Part shown: positions 1 to 6,273 of the stretch, piece after piece | Numbering within the stretch: the stretch's first letter is position 1 | How the letters are laid out: each line of letters opens with the position of its first letter | Source of the DNA: Myxococcales bacterium | GTDB taxonomy: Bacteria; Myxococcota; Myxococcia; Myxococcales; Anaeromyxobacteraceae | Reading direction: 5' to 3' | Assembly: GCA_021848865.1 (NCBI GenBank) | Contig: JAJZTO010000003.1 | Location: 1-23,080, forward strand | DNA length: 23,080 bases | Program-made: the position numbers and the translations under genes | Notes under the pieces: generated by a model | What the model was told of the DNA's origin: nothing | What the model saw: the letters and a program-made list of their open reading frames with translations, nothing else | Databases searched by the model: none

Positions 1-1656
1 GATCTCTACGAGTCGGTGGAGGTGGACGAGGCCGGGCTGGAGCGGGTCAAGCGGGCCGCCGCCGTCGCGCCGCTGGTGCTCTGCCCCAGCCACAAGAGCC
101 ACGTCGACTACCTGGCCGTCTCCTGGCTGTTCTACGAGAACGGCCTCACGCCGCCCCACATCGCCGCCGGGATCAACCTGGCCTTCTGGCCCTTCGGGTG
201 GATCGCCCGCATGGGCGGGGCCTTCTTCATCCGGCGCACCGTGAAGGGGGACCGGGTCTACACCGCGGTGCTGCGGGCCTACGTGAAGCAGCTGCTCCGC
301 GACCGCTTTCCCCAGGAGTTCTTCCTGGAGGGGAGCCGCAGCCGGACCGGGAAGCTGCTCTCCCCGAAGACCGGCCTCTTCTCCATGGAGGTGGACGCCT
401 GGCTGGAGGGGGCCGCCGAGGACGTCCTCTTCGTCCCCATGGCGGTGGACTACGAGAAGCTCATGGAGGCGGGCAGCTACGCCCGGGAGCTGGCCGGCGG
501 CGAGAAGCGCAAGGAGGACCTGCGCGGCCTGTGGCGCGCCCGCGAGGTCCTGGGGCGCAAGTTCGGGCGGATCTACGTGCAGTTCCACGAACCGGTCTCG
601 CTGCGGGAGCTGGCGCGGCGGCGGCTCGGGCCGGGCGCGCGGGAGCTGGCGCCCGACGAGGTGATGGCCTCGCCGGAGGCGCCGCTCGGCCCGCGGGCGC
701 GGGAGGGAGGCGGGGCCGGGCCCAAGCGCGAGCTGGTCCAGGCGCTCGCCAACCGCGTGGCCTGGGGCATCGGCGAGGCCCTCACCACCACCGCGGTGGG
801 GCTCCTGGCGGCGGCGCTGCTCTCCCACCGGCGGCGCGGCACCGGCGCCGCGGAGCTGGCGGAGCGGCTGGAGCTGCTGCACCGGCTGGCGGAGGCGGGC
901 GGCGCCCGGCTGGGGCGCGGCCTGGCGGGGGTCCCGGCCGATCCGCGCCGGCCCGGCGCGCTGGCCGACGCCCTGGCCCGGCTGGTGGACGAGGGGCTGG
1001 TGCAGGTGGAGGAGGAGGCCGGCGAGGCCGTCTACGTCGTCCCGGAGGAGCGCCGGACGCTGCTCGACTTCCACCGCAACGCCGTCCTGCACCGCTACGT
1101 CGCCCTCTCGCTGGCGGCGGCGGCGCTCCGGGCCTGCGGCCCCTGGGCACCGGAGGAGGCGGTGAAGGACCGGGCCCTGTTCCTCTCCCGGCTCTTCAAG
1201 CTGGAGTTCGTCTACCGCGCCGACGCCGGGTTCGACGGGATCTTCGACGAGCAGGTCGCCGCCCTGGAGCGGCTGGGGGCGGCCCGGCGCGAGGGCGGCG
1301 GGCTCTCGGTGGGGGCCGAGCGCGGCCGGCTCGAGTTCCTGGCGGGCCTGACCCGCGCCTACCTCGAGGCCTACCGGGTCGCCGCCGACGCGCTGCTCGC
1401 CGCCTTCCCGGGCGACGAGCCGCGCGAGCGCAGGGCCCTGGTGAAGCTGGCGCTGGAGCGCGGCCGCGCCGCGTGGCACGCGCGGCGGCTCGATCACGTC
1501 GAGGCGCTCTCCCGGGCCACGCTGGAGAACGCCTTCGAGTGGCTCGCCCAGCAGGGGGCGCTCGCCGAGCAGGGCGCGACCGTTTGCCTCTCCCCCGAAT
1601 GGCGGGGCGGCCGTCTCGTCGAGCACCTCTCGGCCCTAGACATCCTGCTGGGTTGA
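1..1656 (+). CDS. plsB: Glycerol-3-phosphate O-acyltransferase, PlsB type (5' truncated by window)
   Basis: Acylates sn-glycerol-3-phosphate at position 1, the first step of phospholipid synthesis, at the inner membrane. The frame is open from base 1, so the N-terminus lies outside the window; 551 codons remain, whereas E. coli PlsB has about 807 residues. The four acyltransferase motifs are visible in order: HKSHVD (HxxxxD, nt 91-108), GGAFFIRR (about nt 217-240), FFLEGSRSRTGK (about nt 319-354) and VPMAVDYEK (about nt 436-462). The FxEGxRSRTGK form and the long C-terminal domain are typical of PlsB rather than PlsC. A Gly/Pro/Arg-rich stretch at about nt 610-730 looks like a linker or insertion before the C-terminal domain. 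The stop TGA is at 1654-1656. Dihydroxyacetone-phosphate acyltransferase is a related alternative, but less likely. Confidence 0.93.
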   Translation, partial: DLYESVEVDEAGLERVKRAAAVAPLVLCPSHKSHVDYLAVSWLFYENGLTPPHIAAGINLAFWPFGWIARMGGAFFIRRTVKGDRVYTAVLRAYVKQLLRDRFPQEFFLEGSRSRTGKLLSPKTGLFSMEVDAWLEGAAEDVLFVPMAVDYEKLMEAGSYARELAGGEKRKEDLRGLWRAREVLGRKFGRIYVQFHEPVSLRELARRRLGPGARELAPDEVMASPEAPLGPRAREGGGAGPKRELVQALANRVAWGIGEALTTTAVGLLAAALLSHRRRGTGAAELAERLELLHRLAEAGGARLGRGLAGVPADPRRPGALADALARLVDEGLVQVEEEAGEAVYVVPEERRTLLDFHRNAVLHRYVALSLAAAALRACGPWAPEEAVKDRALFLSRLFKLEFVYRADAGFDGIFDEQVAALERLGAARREGGGLSVGAERGRLEFLAGLTRAYLEAYRVAADALLAAFPGDEPRERRALVKLALERGRAAWHARRLDHVEALSRATLENAFEWLAQQGALAEQGATVCLSPEWRGGRLVEHLSALDILLG

Positions 1657-1675
1657 CGCGCGTCGCGACGCGTCA
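1654..1675 (+). other. Stem-loop overlapping the plsB stop codon
   Basis: A 7-bp perfect stem (TGACGCG / CGCGTCA) with an 8-nt loop begins at the plsB stop codon. No T-run follows, so it is not a classical intrinsic terminator. It could contribute to 3'-end stability or Rho-dependent ending, or it may be chance in this GC-rich sequence. Confidence 0.25.
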
Positions 1676-1820
1676 TGGCGCATCGGCCTGGCGCGGCTTT
1701 TCACGCGGCCTTCGCTTTCCTCGCAGGCCCTATCCGGGGTATTCTCCGGACCCCGCGCAGCTCCAGGAATCGTCCCGAACGACTACTCGCAGTGTATCCC
1801 TGCCCGAGGAGACCCCTTCC

Positions 1821-3356
1821 ATGGCCGGTAACCGCGTCCTGAACAAGCAGCTCCAGAGCAAGATCATGCCCGCCGAGGCAGCCGCGGCGCTGATCCCCAA
1901 CGGCGCCGTCGTCGGCATGTCCGGCTTCACCGGCGCCGGCTACCCCAAGGCCGTCCCCATCGCGCTCGCCAAGCGGGCGCTGGACGAGCGGCTCAAGGGC
2001 AAGGCGCTGAAGCTCGACGTCCTCACCGGCGCCTCCACCGGCCCGGAGCAGGACACGATGATGAGCATCGTGGAGGCGCAGCGCTTCCGCTTCCCCTACC
2101 AGGGCGACGCCGCCACCCGCGAGAAGATCAACGCCGGGCTCATCGAGTACCAGGACATGCACCTCTCGCACGCCGGCACGCTGGTCCGGTACGGCTACTA
2201 CGGCAAGGGCAAGAACAACATCGACTTCGCGCTCATCGAGGTGACGAAGATCCTCGAGGACGGCACCGCCATCCCCTCCTCCTCCTGCGGCGCCAACAAC
2301 GTCTACTTCGAGCACGCCGACAAGATCATCCTCGAGGTGAACAGCTGGCAGGACGAGCGGCTCGAGGGCATGCACGACATCATCTCGGTGAACTCGGTGC
2401 ACGGGCAGCGGCAGCCCATCCCCATCCTGGCCGCCGACGACCGCAAGGGCTCCAAGGTCTGGAAGTTCGACCTCTCCAAGGTCGTGGCGGTCGTCGAGAC
2501 CGACAACCCGGACCGCAACGCGCCCTTCAAGGCCCCCGAGGAGATCCACAAGAAGATCGCCGGCCACATCATGGATTTCTTCCAGGGTGAGGTGAAGGCG
2601 GGCCGGGTCTCGAAGCACCTCACGCCGCTGCAGTCGGGCGTGGGCAACATCGCCAACGCGGTGCTGGTGGGCCTCAACGAGGGGCCCTTCGACCGGATGC
2701 TCAGCTACACCGAGGTGATCCAGGACGGCATGCTCGACATGCTCGACTCGGGCAAGCTGGTGGCCGCCTCCGCCACCGCCTTCTCGGTCTCGCCCGAGGG
2801 GCAGGTCCGCTTCAACAAGAAGATCGACCAGTACCGCAAGCAGATCATCCTGCGGCCGCAGGAGATCTCCAACAACCCGGAGGTCATCCGGCGGCTGGGC
2901 TGCATCGCCATGAACGGGTTCGTCGAGGCCGACATCTACGGCCACGTGAACTCGACCCACATCGCCGGCAAGGGCATCGAGAACGGCATCGGCGGGTCGG
3001 GCGACTTCGCCCGCAACTCGGCCTACACCATCTTCATGTCCCCGGCGACCGCCAAGGACGGGAAGATCTCCGCCATCGTGCCCTTCGCCTCGCACATCGA
3101 CCACACCGAGCACGACGTCTCCGGCATCGTCACCGAGTACGGCTTCGCCGACCTCCGCGGCCGCAGCCCCAAGGAGAAGGCGAAGGAGATCATCGAGAAG
3201 TGCGCCGCCCCGGAGTACCGGCCCATCCTCTGGGACTACGTGAAGCGCGCCATGAAGAGCCCCAGCGCCGGCCTCCACTCGCCGCACATGTTCACGGAGG
3301 CCTTCTCGTTCCACAACCGGTACCTGCAGACCGGCGACATGCGGCCGAAGAAGTAG
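1821..3356 (+). CDS. Acetyl-CoA hydrolase/transferase family protein, probable succinyl-CoA:acetate CoA-transferase
   Basis: A 511-residue cytoplasmic class I CoA-transferase. Proteins of this type (AarC/Cat1/ScpC group) move CoA between succinyl-CoA and acetate, or hydrolyse acetyl-CoA, linking acetate use to the TCA cycle. Seen in the sequence: an N-terminal GMSGFTGAGYPK region, SYTEVIQDGMLD with the expected catalytic glutamate at residue 298, and the family signature GIGGSGDFARN near residue 395. Length matches the family (about 500). The start at 1821 is supported by GAGGAG about 8-10 nt upstream and by the position of the first conserved strand. It lies 164 nt after plsB. That gap contains AT-richer patches around 1695-1745 (a weak TATTCT at 1740) that could hold its own promoter, and the gene ends at a strong terminator. 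Exact acyl specificity cannot be read from the sequence. Confidence 0.92.
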   Translation: MAGNRVLNKQLQSKIMPAEAAAALIPNGAVVGMSGFTGAGYPKAVPIALAKRALDERLKGKALKLDVLTGASTGPEQDTMMSIVEAQRFRFPYQGDAATREKINAGLIEYQDMHLSHAGTLVRYGYYGKGKNNIDFALIEVTKILEDGTAIPSSSCGANNVYFEHADKIILEVNSWQDERLEGMHDIISVNSVHGQRQPIPILAADDRKGSKVWKFDLSKVVAVVETDNPDRNAPFKAPEEIHKKIAGHIMDFFQGEVKAGRVSKHLTPLQSGVGNIANAVLVGLNEGPFDRMLSYTEVIQDGMLDMLDSGKLVAASATAFSVSPEGQVRFNKKIDQYRKQIILRPQEISNNPEVIRRLGCIAMNGFVEADIYGHVNSTHIAGKGIENGIGGSGDFARNSAYTIFMSPATAKDGKISAIVPFASHIDHTEHDVSGIVTEYGFADLRGRSPKEKAKEIIEKCAAPEYRPILWDYVKRAMKSPSAGLHSPHMFTEAFSFHNRYLQTGDMRPKK

Positions 3357-3396
3357 GGCGGAGGCTCGTCCCCCGCCGCGGCTTCCCGCCGCGCCT

Positions 3397-3431
3397 GGCG
3401 GCCGCCCGGAGACGGGCGGCCGTCGTCGTTT
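3397..3431 (+). terminator. Intrinsic-type terminator after the CoA-transferase gene
   Basis: A perfect 9-bp stem GGCCGCCCG (3400-3408) and CGGGCGGCC (3413-3421) encloses a GAGA tetraloop. One more C-G pair and partly wobble pairs extend the base. The 3' flank CGTCGTCGTTTCC is comparatively T-containing for this genome. It lies 40 nt after the CoA-transferase stop and before the next gene, so it probably separates the two transcripts. Confidence 0.6.
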
Positions 3432-3463
3432 CCGGCCGAGGTGAGGTCGGCGCCGAGGTCGGG

Positions 3464-3469
3464 TACATT
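3464..3469 (+). promoter_or_regulatory. Candidate -10 element (TACATT) of a leaderless promoter
   Basis: TACATT matches the -10 pattern TAnnnT and stands only 6 nt before the ATG at 3476. Transcription initiated from it would begin at or next to the start codon. No convincing -35 is visible. The gene has no clear Shine-Dalgarno at the right distance, which fits a leaderless message but does not prove it. Confidence 0.3.
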
Positions 3470-3475
3470 GCCGGC

Positions 3476-4264
3476 ATGCCCGACCTCGACCTGGCCCTCG
3501 CCCTGGAAACGGCCCGCCGCGCCGTGGAGGCGGCCTCGGCCGCGGCGCTGCGCCATTTCCGGACCGGGATCCGGGTCGAGGTGAAGCCGGACCGGACGCC
3601 CGTGACCGCCGCGGACCGGGAGGCGGAGGCGGCCGCGCTGGCCGCGATCCGCGCCGCCTTCCCGGACCACGCCGTCCTCGGCGAGGAGTCCGGTGCGCAC
3701 GCCGGCGACGCGGCGGCACGCTGGATCGTCGACCCCATCGACGGGACCAGGGGCTTCACCCGGGGAGGGAGCTTCTGGGGACCGCTGGTGGCGCTGGAGC
3801 ACGGCGGCACGGTGGTCGCCGGCGCCATGGCCCTCCCGGCCCTGGGCGAGACCTACTGGGCGGCGCGGGGGCTCGGCTGCTGGCTGCGCTCCGGCACCGC
3901 GACGCCGGCGCGGCTGCGCGTCTCCGGCATCGCCGACTGGTCCGAGGCCACGCTGTCCATCGGGGAGATGCGCTTCCTCCTCGCCCCGCCCATCGGCCCG
4001 CGCGTCGTCGAGCTGGCGCGCTCCGCCGCGTCGGCGCGGTGCCACGGCGACCTCGCCGGCGCGGCGATGGTCCTCACCGGGCGCGCCGAGGCCTGGATCG
4101 AGGCCGGCGTGCAGGTCTGGGACCTCGCGCCGCTCCAGGTGCTGGTGGAGGAGGCGGGGGGGCGGTTCACCGACTTCGAGGGGCGGGAGACCATCGGCGG
4201 CGGGCGGTGCGTGGCGTCGAACGGGCTGGTGCACCCGCACCTGCTCGGCGGGCTCGCGGCGTGA
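3476..4264 (+). CDS. Inositol monophosphatase family phosphatase (histidinol-phosphatase-like)
   Basis: A 262-residue, Mg2+-dependent sugar-phosphate-type phosphatase. The metal-binding motifs of the family are intact: GEE at residues 69-71, DPIDGT at 86-91 and WDLAP with Asp216. The stretch RGFTRGGSFWG just after DPIDGT resembles the HisN-type histidinol-phosphate phosphatases of this fold more than true inositol monophosphatases, but substrate cannot be fixed from sequence. Length is normal for the family. The frame is open further upstream, but the first conserved helix starts right after ATG 3476, so this start is preferred. It stands alone between a terminator and the export genes. A role in sugar-phosphate supply for the neighbouring polysaccharide locus is possible but unproven. 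Confidence 0.85.
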   Translation: MPDLDLALALETARRAVEAASAAALRHFRTGIRVEVKPDRTPVTAADREAEAAALAAIRAAFPDHAVLGEESGAHAGDAAARWIVDPIDGTRGFTRGGSFWGPLVALEHGGTVVAGAMALPALGETYWAARGLGCWLRSGTATPARLRVSGIADWSEATLSIGEMRFLLAPPIGPRVVELARSAASARCHGDLAGAAMVLTGRAEAWIEAGVQVWDLAPLQVLVEEAGGRFTDFEGRETIGGGRCVASNGLVHPHLLGGLAA

Positions 4265-4311
4265 CGGGGGCGCGCGAGCCCGTCCGGGATCTCCGACACG
4301 TGGGAATGGTA

Positions 4312-4341
4312 GTGACGGCCGGCACGGGCCCGCGCTAGGGT
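4312..4341 (+). promoter_or_regulatory. Candidate promoter of the export gene pair
   Basis: GTGACG (4312-4317, four of six matches to TTGACA) is followed after 18 nt by TAGGGT (4336-4341, a TAnnnT -10). It lies about 50 nt before the ATG at 4393 in the 128-nt gap between the phosphatase and the export lipoprotein. Weak sequence match; nothing else was recognised in this gap. Confidence 0.3.
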
Positions 4342-4392
4342 TCGCGTCAGGTCGCCGTTCGCTTGCGGGGGTCCCGGACCGAGGAGGTGGGG

Positions 4393-4995
4393 ATGACGTT
4401 CGGACGCTCCATCGCGGTGGCCGCGCTGTCCGCCCTGACCGTCGCCGGTTGCTCCACGGCCTCGGGCAGCTACACCTGGGTCGACAGCTACGTCCAGCCA
4501 CCCCGGACCGCGGACCGGGACTACGTGCTCGCGCCGGGCGACCTGGTCTCGGTTCGCGTCTACAACCAGGAGAGCATGGGTGGGCGCATGCGCGTCCGCG
4601 GCGACGGGAAGATCACCCTCCCCTTCGTGAACGACATCCAGGCCGCGGGCCTCACCACCACCGCGCTGGCCCGCCAGGTGGAGAAGCGGCTGAAGGACTT
4701 CGTCGTCAGCCCGGTGACCACCGTGGTCCTCGAGGAGGCGCGGCCGGTCGAGGTCTACGTGCTCGGCGAGGTGGTCCGGCCCGGGCGCTACGCCATCGAG
4801 CAGGACGGCTCCGTGCTCCAGGCCCTGGCCGCCGCGGGCGGGCTCACCCCGTTCGCCGCCCGCGACCGCGTGTTCGTCGTCCGGACCGATCCGGCACCGG
4901 TCCGGATCCGGTTCCGCTACGGCGCCCTCACGCGGCTGGAGGGCAGCGCGACGAAGTTCGCGCTCCGGGCGGGCGACACCGTCGTGGTGGAGTGA
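4393..4995 (+). CDS. Short outer-membrane polysaccharide export (OPX/Wza-family) lipoprotein
   Basis: A 200-residue lipoprotein of the Wza/OPX family, which carries newly made polysaccharide across the periplasm and outer membrane. The N-terminus is a lipoprotein signal with lipobox VAGC, so the lipidated residue is Cys20. A Poly_export domain spans about residues 41-115 (DYVLAPGDLVSVRVYNQ onward), followed by a single SLBB domain at about 117-165 (VYVLGEVVRPGRYAIEQDG). The extra domains of E. coli Wza (about 380 residues), including the C-terminal amphipathic helix that forms its outer-membrane pore, are missing. GAGGAGGTGGGG immediately before ATG 4393 fixes the start, although the frame opens at 4363. 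In Myxococcus, short OPX proteins of this kind depend on a separate beta-barrel partner, and a barrel-like gene follows here. Confidence 0.93.
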   Translation: MTFGRSIAVAALSALTVAGCSTASGSYTWVDSYVQPPRTADRDYVLAPGDLVSVRVYNQESMGGRMRVRGDGKITLPFVNDIQAAGLTTTALARQVEKRLKDFVVSPVTTVVLEEARPVEVYVLGEVVRPGRYAIEQDGSVLQALAAAGGLTPFAARDRVFVVRTDPAPVRIRFRYGALTRLEGSATKFALRAGDTVVVE

Positions 4996-4998
4996 CCC

Positions 4999-6231
4999 GT
5001 GTTCCCGGCCGCGGCCGCCCAGCTGCTCGCCGCCGCGCTGGGGATGAACGCCACCCTGGAACTCGGACTGCGGGCCGAAGCCCGCGGCCTCGACGGTGGT
5101 CCTCCCGGCCAGCGCGCCTTCGCGCCGGTGCCGTACGAGCTGACACCTTCCGTGCGGCTCGCGGCGCAGGTCGATCCCCGGCTTTCCGTCGCGACGTCAC
5201 TGGTCGCCCGATGCCTGATGCTGGCGGGCCCCGCGGGTGGCGCGGCGGTCCACTCGGTCGCCGGGTACCTCGACGGAACCGCCGCCACCGCCTGGCGCGC
5301 CAGCGAGCGGCTCACCCTCGGCCTCTCCTTGGGAGCCGCCGGGGGGCGCCAGTCCACGTCGGCGCTGGCCCAGGCCTACGCTCCGGGCGACGTCGCGCCG
5401 ACGGCTCCGCAGCCCGGCCAGCCCGGCGCATCTGCGCCCCCACCCCTCGATCCGTACGCCGGGGTGCGCACCGGCCGGACCACCACCCTGTCCGCGCAGG
5501 CGGGCCTCGACTGGCGCGCCACCCGGTCGGTGACGATCGGCGGGACGGCGGGCGGCTCGCGCAGCGGGGGCTCCAGCGAGGCCGACCGCCAGATCTTCCC
5601 GCTCCGCCAGGTCTGGTCGGCCGAAGCCTACGCCTCGCTGGCGGCCGCTCGCCTCGACACCGTCGCGCTCCGTGCAGGAGGCAGCCGCACCGAGGTCGGG
5701 TCCACGGACCGCATCGATCTCGCGACGCTGTCCACGCGCTGGGAGCGACGCGGCGACGACGACGCCCTGTCGGTCTCCGCGGGGGCGGTGGCGACGATGG
5801 TGGACACCACCTCGACGGTCGCGTCGGGCCCGCTCGGCCGGGTGGCGCCATCGGCCGGTGCGACCTTCTCGCGCGCCGCCCCCACCGGCGGGCGGGGAGT
5901 GGGCCTCCGCGTCGCCGCGACCTACGCGCCCTTCGTCGATCCCTACGTCGCCCGCGTCCGCCAGCGACTCTCGGGCCTGGCCGGCATCGGATGGAACCCT
6001 CGCCAGGACGTCCAATTGGACATGGGCGTGTCGGCGGCGACCGCGATGGACCCGTCGCGAACCGGGCCGAGCGTCGTCGCCGCGGACCTGGGGGCCACCA
6101 TTCGCCGCGACCGGTGGGAGATCGGCCTGTCGCTGCGCGGTGCCTACCAGGAGGCCGAGGCCCCCCTCCCCACCACCTGGCAGTGGGGACTTCGGTGCGA
6201 CCTGCGGTGGCCCGGGCGAACCGCCGGCTGA
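4999..6231 (+). CDS. Predicted outer-membrane beta-barrel, probable partner porin of the OPX protein
   Basis: A 410-residue protein with no familiar enzymatic motif. After a short hydrophobic N-terminus it is made of repeated alternating-hydrophobicity segments separated by Gly/Ser/Asp/Pro-rich loops (for example SVRLAAQVDPRLSVATSLVA and LTLGLSLGAAGG). It finishes near a strand ending in WQWGLRCDLRW. These are features of outer-membrane barrels. The GTG start is 3 nt after the OPX stop, with GGTGGAG at a good distance. Position and type match the Wzp barrels that partner short OPX proteins in Myxococcus. The signal-like N-terminus carries no Lys or Arg, which is odd for an exported protein. 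The gene is in the same frame as the OPX gene, separated by TGA-CCC. The barrel call rests on pattern reading only. Confidence 0.7.
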   Translation: MFPAAAAQLLAAALGMNATLELGLRAEARGLDGGPPGQRAFAPVPYELTPSVRLAAQVDPRLSVATSLVARCLMLAGPAGGAAVHSVAGYLDGTAATAWRASERLTLGLSLGAAGGRQSTSALAQAYAPGDVAPTAPQPGQPGASAPPPLDPYAGVRTGRTTTLSAQAGLDWRATRSVTIGGTAGGSRSGGSSEADRQIFPLRQVWSAEAYASLAAARLDTVALRAGGSRTEVGSTDRIDLATLSTRWERRGDDDALSVSAGAVATMVDTTSTVASGPLGRVAPSAGATFSRAAPTGGRGVGLRVAATYAPFVDPYVARVRQRLSGLAGIGWNPRQDVQLDMGVSAATAMDPSRTGPSVVAADLGATIRRDRWEIGLSLRGAYQEAEAPLPTTWQWGLRCDLRWPGRTAG

Positions 6232-6255
6232 GCCCCGGCCGACGCCGGCCGGGGC
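6232..6255. terminator. Hairpin between convergent genes
   Basis: A 9-bp GC stem (GCCCCGGCC with its complement GGCCGGGGC) around a 6-nt loop follows directly after the barrel stop and precedes the end of the leftward beta-helix gene. It could act on both transcripts. There is no T-run on either side, so intrinsic termination is uncertain. Confidence 0.4.
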
Positions 6256-6273
6256 CGGCGCGCCAGCCGCGGC

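Noticed and set aside
198..1820. Long open frame continuous with the CoA-transferase frame, upstream of ATG 1821
   Set aside because: The upstream translation is Arg/Gly/Ala/Pro low-complexity and lies over plsB in another frame; it is a GC-rich shadow. The true gene begins at the ribosome site before 1821.
1701..3719. 672-codon leftward open frame opposite the CoA-transferase
   Set aside because: It mirrors the well-conserved CoA-transferase; composition is Val/Leu/Gly/His-biased as expected for an antisense shadow and no motif is recognisable.
4265..4392. Possible sigma-54 promoter (GGCACGG and TTGC fragments) before the export gene
   Set aside because: The GG and GC elements are not at the required 10-nt spacing in any combination I checked.
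4393..4995. Exosortase/PEP-CTERM type export system
   Set aside because: Short export lipoproteins also occur there, but no exosortase, PEP-CTERM sorting signal or related marker gene was found in the window.
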